Below are positions 1 through 5,283 of a DNA stretch of 6,104 nt, in pieces. Position numbers and translations under genes: made by a program. Below the pieces are notes generated by a model, which had not been told where the DNA came from, ran no database searches, and saw only the letters and a list, made by a program, of their open reading frames with translations. Positions within the stretch are counted from its first letter, which is position 1; every line of letters begins with the position of its first letter. The stretch is taken from positions 1,538 through 7,641 of the forward strand of contig PMKG01000157.1 of the NCBI GenBank assembly GCA_003157675.1, given 5' to 3'. This DNA comes from Acidobacteriota bacterium. GTDB taxonomy: Bacteria > Acidobacteriota > Vicinamibacteria > Vicinamibacterales > Fen-181.

Positions 1-22
1 GCCTCCAAAGTGTCCAAGATGG

Positions 23-36
23 GTCTAGGCACGAGG
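23..36. repeat. Possible right-end motif of the IS110 element
   Basis: This is the partner of the motif at 1362-1377, about 90 bases beyond the recombinase stop codon. On the minus strand it reads cctcgtgcctagac. The sequence to its left (1-22) would then be chromosomal flank. No other feature is recognisable between the window start and the recombinase stop at 128. Confidence 0.35.
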
Positions 37-127
37 GTCGACCGAAGCCGCCTCCTAACGTCGCCGAGGATTGCGCCCAACCGCGGCCGCGCCTCTTCCC
101 TCACCCGACAGCGCGTCTGTGCGTCGC

Positions 128-1240
128 TCAGTGCGTGACGGGCACCTCCTGGGCGATCGCCCACAAGAACGCCAGAATCTCCCGCGCGATCGCCGTGACG
201 ACGACGTTCGAGTTCTTGCCGCGCGCAACCAGGCGCCGATAGCGTTTGCAGAGCCGCACCTGGGCCTTCCACGCGATGTCTTGGATGGGCTTGGCACAGT
301 GCTCGAGCCGCAGCTGCAGGTGCGCCGATACCTTGGCCGGGTACCGATACGCCCACGCGGCTTCAACCAGCGCCCGGCGCGCGTGGCCGTTGCCGGCCTT
401 CGTGATGGGCCCGAGTCGACGCGACTCGCCGGTCGAGTACTCGCTCGGGATCAATCCGACGAACGCGGCGAGTTGCCGTGGCGAATCGAAGCGGGTCAGG
501 TCGCCCAGTTCCGCCGCGAGGGTCACGGCGGTGTGCTGCTGGACGCCCCGCATCGCCTGGAACGCCTCGACGATCGGATGCAGCCGCCAGGTCGCGGCGA
601 TCTCGACCAACTCGTCTTCCAGCCGGCGCACGCGCTCGGTCTGTTCGCTCACGGCCCGCAGGGACTCCTGAAACACGATCTGCTGCGCCGGTGTCGGGCA
701 GACGACCTTCGCCAAGTACCGCAGGTGCGCGTCGTTCCAGGTGGCCCGGCCCGAGTAGTGCAACCCAAGGCGCAGGAGAAACGACTTCAGGCGGAGCTTC
801 GCGTCCTTCAGCACGCCGATCGCCGCCTCGCGGGCGCGTGAGAGATCACGGACGGCTTCATCGTCGACCGTCGGCACGTACACCGACTTCAGGTCGCCCG
901 CGCGCAGCAGCCGGGCCAGTTGCGCGGCGTCCCGCCGATCCGTCTTCACGCGCTCGCCCGGTTTCTTGGGGATGAGGGACGGCGCGACGACGAGGCAGGT
1001 AATGCCTTTCCTGGTGAGCGTGCGATACAACCCGTAGCCGCAGGGACCCGCCTCATAGGCGACGACCAACTCGGACGCCTGACTGTGAAGCCGCCGGACC
1101 AGTTTGTCGATGTCGGCTTCTCGTGTGCCGACCTGACCGACATACACGATGTCGGACGCCCGGTCGGCGCTGGCGTGGGCCACGGCGATGCTCTCTTTGT
1201 GGACGTCCAGACCGACGAAAAGGGTGGTAGGCTCTGCCAT
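128..1240 (-). CDS. IS110-family DEDD/serine recombinase (transposase)
   Basis: This 370-residue protein moves the insertion sequence by DNA recombination. In the IS110 family the enzyme is guided by an element-encoded bridge RNA that pairs with both donor and target DNA. The N-terminal RuvC-like DEDD domain opens with FVGLDVHKESIAVAH (Asp12), followed by YEAGPCGYGLYR (Glu63) and KTDRRDAAQLARLLRAGDL (Asp101 and Asp104). A helical, charged middle (about 135-215) leads to the C-terminal Transposase_20 region with FQAMRGVQQHTAVTLAAELG (227-246), FDSPRQLAAFVGLIPSEYSTG (251-271) and the RRLGPITKAGNGHARRAL block, where family members carry the catalytic serine; Ser269 is a candidate. The start at 1240 is chosen because ggaggt (1246-1251, minus) lies five bases upstream and the conserved domain begins at once; the frame is open up to 1300. 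The gene has no frameshift or internal stop, so the element may still be active. Family assignment is secure; activity is inferred. Confidence 0.93.
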   Translation of the reverse strand: MAEPTTLFVGLDVHKESIAVAHASADRASDIVYVGQVGTREADIDKLVRRLHSQASELVVAYEAGPCGYGLYRTLTRKGITCLVVAPSLIPKKPGERVKTDRRDAAQLARLLRAGDLKSVYVPTVDDEAVRDLSRAREAAIGVLKDAKLRLKSFLLRLGLHYSGRATWNDAHLRYLAKVVCPTPAQQIVFQESLRAVSEQTERVRRLEDELVEIAATWRLHPIVEAFQAMRGVQQHTAVTLAAELGDLTRFDSPRQLAAFVGLIPSEYSTGESRRLGPITKAGNGHARRALVEAAWAYRYPAKVSAHLQLRLEHCAKPIQDIAWKAQVRLCKRYRRLVARGKNSNVVVTAIAREILAFLWAIAQEVPVTH

Positions 1241-1260
1241 GGCTGACCTCCGTGAACGTG

Positions 1261-1348
1261 CGTTGAACGAGCACTCAACGGGCGGCACTGGCCCGACCAA
1301 GGCTAACCCGCGAATCTCACGGCGGTCAGCCTCATCGCTCGCACGATG
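1261..1348 (-). ncRNA. Candidate IS110 bridge RNA in the recombinase leader
   Basis: Four potential stem-loops follow one another just upstream of the recombinase start. They are 1261-1266 with 1275-1280 (6 bp, 8-base loop), 1279-1283 with 1291-1295 (5 bp, all G-C), 1301-1308 with 1324-1331 (8 bp, 15-base loop) and 1333-1337 with 1344-1348 (5 bp, 6-base loop). The first two overlap by two bases, so they are alternatives or slightly shorter. In the 8-bp stem one position is an A/C mismatch if the plus strand is transcribed but a G-U pair in minus-strand RNA, which supports transcription in the recombinase direction. Known IS110-subgroup bridge RNAs lie in exactly this place and have internal target-binding and donor-binding loops. 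The exact RNA ends and the guide segments cannot be fixed from this sequence alone. Confidence 0.4.
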
Positions 1349-1361
1349 CGGAAGTCATACT

Positions 1362-1377
1362 GTCTAGAGGCACAAGG
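1362..1377. repeat. Possible left-end motif of the IS110 element
   Basis: The sequence gtctag-ag-gcacaagg resembles gtctag-gcacgagg at 23-36 in the same orientation, differing by a two-base insertion and one substitution. The pair brackets the recombinase gene at a distance that suits an IS110 element. It may represent the recombination core and adjacent bases shared by the two ends. The match is short and chance similarity is possible. Confidence 0.35.
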
Positions 1378-1461
1378 ACTGAGGGCGTGGGATTTGCGAA
1401 GGGAATCGACTCCCCGCTGAAGCTCGCCTCGGGCGGCTCATTGGCAGCGTTGGAAGGACGA

Positions 1462-2232
1462 ATGACGAGCGGGCCAGGGTACCCAAAGATCGGCCGCGTC
1501 GTCGCGCTCGGGGCCAGCAACCTGACGCGGGGATTCCAGACCGTCGTCTCGTCCGCGAGGGCCGCCTGGGGACCGGGCGTCGAGGTCGTCGCGGCGATCG
1601 GTCACGGCCGGTCCTACGGCGCCGATAGCCGATTCGTCGTGCGCAGGCTCCCCGGCATCCTTCAGTCCGGCCTCTGGCGCGAGCTCGAAGCGGCGACGCC
1701 CGTACCCACCCGCGCGCTCGTCACCGACGTCGGCAACGACATCCTCTACGGCTTCCCGCCAGAGCAGGTTCTCGCGTGGGTGGACGAGGCGCTCGGTCGC
1801 CTCGGACGATTCACGGACGATATCGTGCTGACCGACCTTCCGCTTGCGAGCGCGCGGAACGTGTCACGACTCAAGTTCTTCGCGTTCAAGTCGGTGGTGG
1901 TGCCGGCCTGCCGGCTCTCGTTGGACCAGGTCCTGGAGCGGGCCGAGCGCGTCAACGCGGGCCTTGCCGAGCTGGCGGAGGCGCGCCGCGCGCGCCTGTT
2001 TCGGCTCGAGCCGTCGTGGTACGGCTTCGACCCGATTCACATCAGGCCCGCGCTCTGGCGGACGGCGTGGTCGGAGATCCTGGGCGTGGAGCGCGCGCAC
2101 GGCCGGTCGTCGGCGGAATCGGTCCGGCTGTATCTGATGCGACCGGAACGCCAGTGGCTCTTCGGCGTCGAGCAGGTGACGCCGCAGACAGGAGCCGGGC
2201 TACCCGCCGGCGGTCACGTGTGGCTCTATTAG
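1462..2232 (+). CDS. SGNH/GDSL-type hydrolase-like protein
   Basis: This is a predicted cytoplasmic 256-residue protein with the four conserved blocks of the SGNH hydrolase superfamily (esterases, lipases, acetyl-esterases). Block I is VALGASNLTRG with the candidate nucleophile Ser19 (GASN in place of the usual GDSN). Block II is AIGHGRSYG (46-53). Block III is DVGNDILYG with Asn92. Block V is WYGFDPIHI with Asp190 and His193. No signal peptide or membrane helix is seen, and the substrate cannot be deduced. The ATG at 1462 is chosen because ggaagg (1452-1457) precedes it and the conserved fold starts ten residues later. A GTG at 1387 would add 25 unconserved residues and has no clear ribosome site. 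The gene lies just inside the chromosome next to the IS element, so its original promoter may have been displaced. Superfamily membership is likely; true hydrolytic activity is not shown. Confidence 0.75.
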   Translation: MTSGPGYPKIGRVVALGASNLTRGFQTVVSSARAAWGPGVEVVAAIGHGRSYGADSRFVVRRLPGILQSGLWRELEAATPVPTRALVTDVGNDILYGFPPEQVLAWVDEALGRLGRFTDDIVLTDLPLASARNVSRLKFFAFKSVVVPACRLSLDQVLERAERVNAGLAELAEARRARLFRLEPSWYGFDPIHIRPALWRTAWSEILGVERAHGRSSAESVRLYLMRPERQWLFGVEQVTPQTGAGLPAGGHVWLY

Positions 2233-2271
2233 CCGACGCGCAGGAATAGGACGTTGGCACGGCTGTCGGCT
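2231..2271 (+). terminator. Weak hairpin at the end of the SGNH hydrolase gene
   Basis: The sequence agccgac (2231-2237) pairs perfectly with gtcggct (2265-2271) across a 27-base loop and overlaps the stop codon. The long loop and the following tggggcg, with no T-run, argue against an efficient intrinsic terminator. It is recorded only as a possible 3' structure. Confidence 0.2.
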
Positions 2272-2326
2272 GGGGCGATAATGCCAGCGGCCGGACCGAC
2301 CGAAACATCCACCGTGCTGGATCCGA

Positions 2327-2994
2327 TTGTCGTCGGCGCAGGGACCCGGGCTTGTCGCGTCTGTGGTCGGAGGCCGCGCGGTCGTCTTCGGCCTCGAATC
2401 GCTCCCGGAAGGCCGGCGCAGGGCATCGGAGTGGCTGTTCATCGTCGGTGCGGCTGTCGTCGCCGCCAGTCTTCGGTTGGACCGGCCCGGGGCGCCGGTC
2501 CTGCTGGCGTTCGTCGTCGTGGCCCTTCCCGGCATCCTCGCCTATTTGGCCTGGCGCACGGTGCTCGCAAGCGCCCTGGTCTCGTTTCTCCCGCTCTACT
2601 TCGCGATCGCCGAGGTGGTCCGCGGCGGGACACTCCACGCGCCCGCGCTCGGCCTCGACCGAGCGCTGCCGGTCGAGCCGGCCTGGACGCTCGCCTACGC
2701 GTCGCTGTGCTTGTCGGTGCTCCTGCCGCTGCTCGTCGTCCGCGACCGCGGTCTGCTGCGCCGCACCATGCTGGCGTTCCTGGCGGTGATGTCGATCGGC
2801 TACGTCGGATTCCTGGCCTACCCGACGATGGCGCCGCGGCCTGCATCGTCGTCTTCCGCGGCTACGCCCGCGAGGCTGTCGCCGAGACCGACAGGCGCCT
2901 TGCGCCGCGGCGCGCGCTGGCCGCCGCCGGGCTCTTCGCAGCCATGGTGGCGCTCCTCTGGGTCGTGTACCTGGCCGGAGTCGTCGTGCGCTGA
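2327..2994 (+). pseudogene. Remnant of a PAP2-like (lipid phosphatase / phosphotransferase) membrane protein
   Basis: The reading frame from a TTG at 2327 encodes about 172 residues with roughly five hydrophobic helices (near 36-51, 55-75, 79-98, 119-138 and 147-166). It ends with GYVGFLAYPTMAPRP, which resembles the first half of PAP2-superfamily integral membrane proteins. After about 2842 this frame degenerates into Ser/Arg/Pro-rich sequence ending at 3025. Another frame takes over with CIVVFRGYAREAVAETDRRL and a final hydrophobic helix (AALLWVV-like) ending at TGA 2992-2994. The phosphatase motifs normally found between these two parts (KX6RP, SGH/SLH, SRX5HX3D) are absent. This fits an internal deletion with a frame change around 2835-2845. 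The start is also poor: no convincing ribosome site precedes the TTG, and an ATG at 2281 lies in another frame, so an N-terminal frameshift is possible too. Alternatives are an assembly error or a shortened non-PAP2 protein. Confidence 0.6.
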
Positions 2995-3016
2995 ACGACG
3001 GAAGATCCCCGCTGCC

Positions 3017-3065
3017 AGCCCCTGAGCCCTGAGCCTTGAGCCTCTTGGATTGGGCCTTGGGCCGG
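3017..3065 (+). repeat. Degenerate heptanucleotide tandem repeat upstream of acn
   Basis: Seven consecutive 7-base units can be read: agcccct, gagccct, gagcctt, gagcctc, ttggatt, gggcctt, gggccgg. The array starts 22 bases after the pseudogene stop. It resembles the short tandemly repeated repetitive (STRR) heptanucleotides described from cyanobacteria in unit length, though not necessarily in sequence or origin. An inverted relative lies inside the 3' end of acn at 5200-5221. Confidence 0.7.
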
Positions 3066-3095
3066 ATTCCGCCGAGAGCCCAGGGCCCAAGGCCC
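3052..3095 (+). terminator. 12-bp perfect hairpin built from heptad units; possible terminator
   Basis: The sequence gggccttgggcc (3052-3063) is fully complementary to 3084-3095, with a 20-base loop. The right arm, read on the minus strand, is again a heptad array: gggcctt, gggccct, gggctct (3075-3095). The downstream sequence is ctcttcccg, pyrimidine-rich but not a T-run. It could end transcription from the upstream genes before the acn promoter, or it may simply be how the repeat is organised. Confidence 0.4.
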
Positions 3096-3113
3096 TCTTC
3101 CCGTCCTTCCGTG

Positions 3114-3143
3114 TTGACCCCCTCTCGACCCATTCGCTACACT
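3114..3143 (+). promoter_or_regulatory. Candidate sigma70-like promoter for acn-icd
   Basis: TTGACC (3114-3119) matches the -35 consensus at five of six bases. TACACT (3138-3143) matches the -10 consensus at four of six, with an 18-base spacer. Transcription would begin near 3150, giving a leader of about 130 bases that contains the palindromic element at 3181-3256. This is pattern recognition only. Confidence 0.4.
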
Positions 3144-3180
3144 CGCGAGACGCACTCAATCCAGAAGAGTCGCCGCATTT

Positions 3181-3256
3181 AGGGGTCGGAGCGGTTTTCC
3201 CGACTTACAGTGTTCGGCTTTCAATATTGTCATCCGGGAAAACCGCTCCGACCCCT
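3181..3256. repeat. Palindromic REP/MITE-like element, 22-bp perfect inverted repeat
   Basis: The arms 3181-3202 and 3235-3256 are perfectly complementary over 22 bases. They begin aggggtcggagcgg and enclose a 32-base loop (3203-3234). The loop is only about 37 percent G+C in an otherwise GC-rich region and contains caatattg. The outer flanks are no longer complementary (T against T), so the element has sharp edges. Such sharply bounded intergenic palindromes are typical of REP sequences mobilised by RAYT (IS200-like) transposases or of MITEs. No transposase for it is present in the window. It lies between the candidate promoter and the acn ribosome site, so RNA of either strand could form a very stable hairpin in the leader. 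Confidence 0.75.
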
Positions 3257-3267
3257 TCCGGACGCAC

Positions 3268-3272
3268 GGAGG
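3268..3272 (+). promoter_or_regulatory. Ribosome binding site that fixes the acn start
   Basis: The sequence ggagg lies five bases before the ATG at 3278. The frame is open upstream to 3050, but that stretch runs through the promoter and the palindrome, so this site decides the start. Confidence 0.85.
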
Positions 3273-3277
3273 AATCG

Positions 3278-5257
3278 ATGGGCCGCTCAGTCACACGGAA
3301 GATCATCGAGGCGCACCTGGTCGAGGGAAAGTGGGCGGTTACGAGCGAGATCGCCATCCGCATCGACCAGACGCTCACGCAGGACGCCACGGGGACGATG
3401 GCCTACCTGCAGTTCGAGGCGATCGGCATCCCGCGCGTGAAGACGGAGCTGTCGGTCAGCTACGTCGACCACAACACGCTGCAGAGCGACTTCAAGAACG
3501 CCGACGACCACAACTACCTCCGCACCGTCGCCGCCAAGCATGGTGTCGTCTTCTCCCGGCCCGGCAACGGCATCTGCCACCAGCTCCACCTCGAACGGTT
3601 CGCGCGTCCCGGCCGCACGATGATCGGCAGCGACAGCCACACGCCCACCGCGGGCGGGATCGGGTCGCTCGCGATGGGCGCCGGCGGCCTCGACGTCGCC
3701 TGCGCGATGGCCGGGGAGCCGTTCCGCATCAAGGTCCCGAAGGTGGTGGGGATCAAGCTCACGGGCGACCTCAAGCCGTGGGTGTCGGCCAAGGACATCA
3801 TCCTCGAGCTGCTGCGCCGCGTGGACGTGAAGGGCGGCGTCGGCCGGATCTTCGAGTACTTCGGCGAGGGCGTGAAGAGGCTCTCGGTGCCCAACCGCGC
3901 CACCATCACCAACATGGGCACCGAGACGGGGTGCACGACGTCGATCTTCCCGAGCGACCGCGTCACCAAGGCATTTCTCAAGGCTCAGGGGCGCGAGGAC
4001 CACTGGGTGCGGCTCGAGGCCGACCGCAACCCCGGCTTCGACGAGGTGATCGAGATCGACCTCGGCGCGATCGAGCCGCTGGCCGCGATGCCGCACAGCC
4101 CGGGCGCCGTCAAGTCGATCCGGGAAGTCGGGAAGATCCCGGTCCAGCAGGTCTGCATCGGGTCGTGCACCAATTCGTCGCTCAAGGACATGAAGGTGGC
4201 GGCCGCCGTCCTCCGTGGGAAGACGATCGCGGAGAACCTGCACCTGACCGTCAACCCGGGCAGCCGGCAGGTGGTCGAGCACCTGGCCGCGAGCGGCGAC
4301 CTCCGGGACCTCGTCGCGGCCGGCGCGCGCATTCTCGAGAACGCGTGCGGCCCCTGCATCGGGATGGGCGCGGCGCCGCCGTCGGGCGCGGTGTCGGTGC
4401 GCACCTTCAACCGCAACTTCGAGGGGAGGAGCGGCACGAAGGACGCGGCCGTCTACCTGGTGTCTCCGGAAGTCGCCGCGGCCACGGCGGTCGCCGGCGT
4501 GCTGACCGACCCGCGCGACCTCGGTGACGCGCCGTCCTTCACGCTTCCAAAGCGGTTCTTCGTCAACGACAACATGTTCGTCCAGCCGCTGGACGAGGCG
4601 GCGGCGCCCGGCGCCACGATCCTCCGCGGGCCGAACATCGCCCCGCTTCCGGCGTTCCCGCCGCTGCCGGACGTCCTCGATGGACCGGCGCTGCTGAAGG
4701 TGGGCGATCACATCACGACCGACCACATCATGCCGGCCGGCGCGAAGGTGCTCCCGCTCAGGAGCAACATCCCCGAAATCTCGAAGTACGTGTTCGAGGC
4801 CGTGGACCCGAGCTTCGCCCAGCGCGCCAAGGCGGCCGGCGGCGGGTTCATCGTCGGCGGCGACAACTACGGCCAGGGCTCGAGCCGCGAGCACGCGGCG
4901 CTCGCGCCCAAGTACCTGGGCGTCAAGGCCGTGATCGTCAGGTCGTTCGCGCGGATCCACCTGGCGAACCTGATCAACTTCGGGATCGTCCCGCTGACGT
5001 TCAAGAACCCCGCCGACTACGATGCGATCGCGCCCGGCGACCAGATCCAGGTCGTCATTGGCGACCTGCTGGGCCGCGTGGTGCTCCGAAACGTCACGGA
5101 CGGCACCGAGGCCGAGCTCGCCCACTCGCTGTCGCCGCTCGACGCCGAGATCCTCAAGGCCGGCGGCAAGCTGCCGTGGATCAAGGCGCATTTGGAAAAG
5201 GCTCAGGGCTCAAGGCTCAGGCTACGGAGTAACGCGGCCGCAAGCCGCGAGTCGTAA
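3278..5257 (+). CDS. acn: Aconitate hydratase (aconitase), single-chain Aquifex-type
   Basis: This cytoplasmic [4Fe-4S] enzyme of 659 residues interconverts citrate and isocitrate via cis-aconitate in the TCA cycle. The catalytic domains carry GSDSHTPTAGG (117-127), the cluster ligand Cys297 in CIGSCTNSS, and Cys357 and Cys360 in NACGPCIGMG. The C-terminal swivel (LeuD-like) domain carries DHIMPAGAKV (482 onward), GGDNYGQGSSREHAAL (527-542, with the substrate-binding Ser and Arg of GSSREH) and VRSFARIHLANLINFGIVPL. The length fits the short putative aconitases of the Aquifex type and is well below AcnA/IRP1 enzymes at about 890. The start follows a strong ribosome site. icd begins 26 bases downstream, so the pair probably forms an operon, and this context favours aconitase over isopropylmalate or homoaconitate hydratase. 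The last 18 residues (QGSRLRLRSN onward, 642-659) are encoded by two intergenic-type heptad arrays, which also supply the TAA stop. The ancestral protein probably ended near Lys641. Confidence 0.93.
   Translation: MGRSVTRKIIEAHLVEGKWAVTSEIAIRIDQTLTQDATGTMAYLQFEAIGIPRVKTELSVSYVDHNTLQSDFKNADDHNYLRTVAAKHGVVFSRPGNGICHQLHLERFARPGRTMIGSDSHTPTAGGIGSLAMGAGGLDVACAMAGEPFRIKVPKVVGIKLTGDLKPWVSAKDIILELLRRVDVKGGVGRIFEYFGEGVKRLSVPNRATITNMGTETGCTTSIFPSDRVTKAFLKAQGREDHWVRLEADRNPGFDEVIEIDLGAIEPLAAMPHSPGAVKSIREVGKIPVQQVCIGSCTNSSLKDMKVAAAVLRGKTIAENLHLTVNPGSRQVVEHLAASGDLRDLVAAGARILENACGPCIGMGAAPPSGAVSVRTFNRNFEGRSGTKDAAVYLVSPEVAAATAVAGVLTDPRDLGDAPSFTLPKRFFVNDNMFVQPLDEAAAPGATILRGPNIAPLPAFPPLPDVLDGPALLKVGDHITTDHIMPAGAKVLPLRSNIPEISKYVFEAVDPSFAQRAKAAGGGFIVGGDNYGQGSSREHAALAPKYLGVKAVIVRSFARIHLANLINFGIVPLTFKNPADYDAIAPGDQIQVVIGDLLGRVVLRNVTDGTEAELAHSLSPLDAEILKAGGKLPWIKAHLEKAQGSRLRLRSNAAASRES
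5200..5221 (-). repeat. Heptanucleotide array inside the 3' end of acn, inverted copy of the upstream array
   Basis: Plus-strand units are ggctcag, ggctcaa, ggctcag plus one G. The reverse complement differs from 3021-3042 only in the order of the middle and last units (two base changes across 22 bases). It encodes part of the non-conserved acn tail. Confidence 0.7.
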
Positions 5258-5271
5258 GGCGTAAGCCGTTC
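5237..5271 (+). repeat. Second heptanucleotide array across the acn stop codon and acn-icd spacer
   Basis: Five consecutive 7-base units can be read: gccgcaa, gccgcga, gtcgtaa, ggcgtaa, gccgttc, with an approximate consensus gccgtaa. The acn stop TAA is the end of the third unit. The array runs to within four bases of the icd ribosome site, so it fills most of the intergenic gap. Confidence 0.7.
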
Positions 5272-5283
5272 GATGAGGCAACC

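Larger units (their letters stand above)
27..1369 (-). mobile_element. IS110-family insertion sequence, apparently complete, ends tentative
   Basis: The element carries one intact recombinase gene (128-1240, minus) with about 100 bases of non-coding DNA after the gene and about 130 bases before it. A total near 1.34 kb is typical of IS110-family elements. Ends were placed from two similar motifs, at 23-36 and 1362-1377, both containing gtctag followed closely by gcac; on the minus strand both read gtgcct just before or over the proposed boundary. IS110 elements usually lack long terminal inverted repeats and make no obvious target duplication, and none is seen here. The longer non-coding end lies upstream of the recombinase, as in the IS110 subgroup; the IS1111 subgroup has it downstream. 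The element lies between the window edge and the SGNH hydrolase gene, and no interrupted gene can be recognised. The boundaries are inference and could be off by tens of bases. Confidence 0.5.

Noticed and set aside
71..841. Plus-strand 256-codon open frame opposite the IS110 recombinase
   Set aside because: It is a shadow of the recombinase; the minus-strand frame has clear DEDD and Transposase_20 motifs.
1387..1461. 25-residue N-terminal extension of the SGNH hydrolase from GTG 1387
   Set aside because: No clear ribosome site, and the residues do not look conserved; ATG 1462 has ggaagg at a good distance.
2254..2994. Plus-strand 246-codon frame taken as one intact gene
   Set aside because: Only its last 50 or so residues look like protein; before about 2840 it is Arg/Pro-rich and the membrane helices lie in another frame, so it was treated as part of a broken gene.
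2042..3133. Minus-strand 363-codon open frame
   Set aside because: The translation is Arg/Gly/Pro-rich, crosses the hydrolase end, the pseudogene and the repeat hairpin, and has no ribosome site or family signature.
3050..3277. 76-residue N-terminal extension of aconitase from the upstream start in the same frame
   Set aside because: The extension would translate the hairpin, promoter and palindrome; aconitase homology begins at the ATG at 3278, which has a strong ribosome site.
3287..5191. Minus-strand 634-codon open frame antisense to acn
   Set aside because: It is low-complexity Arg/Asp/Val/Leu-rich sequence with no recognisable domain, created by the strong third-position G/C bias of acn on the other strand.
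3017..5271. CRISPR array or tRNA-like structure among the repeats
   Set aside because: The repeats are contiguous 7-base units without spacers, the palindrome occurs once, and no cloverleaf or cas gene was seen.
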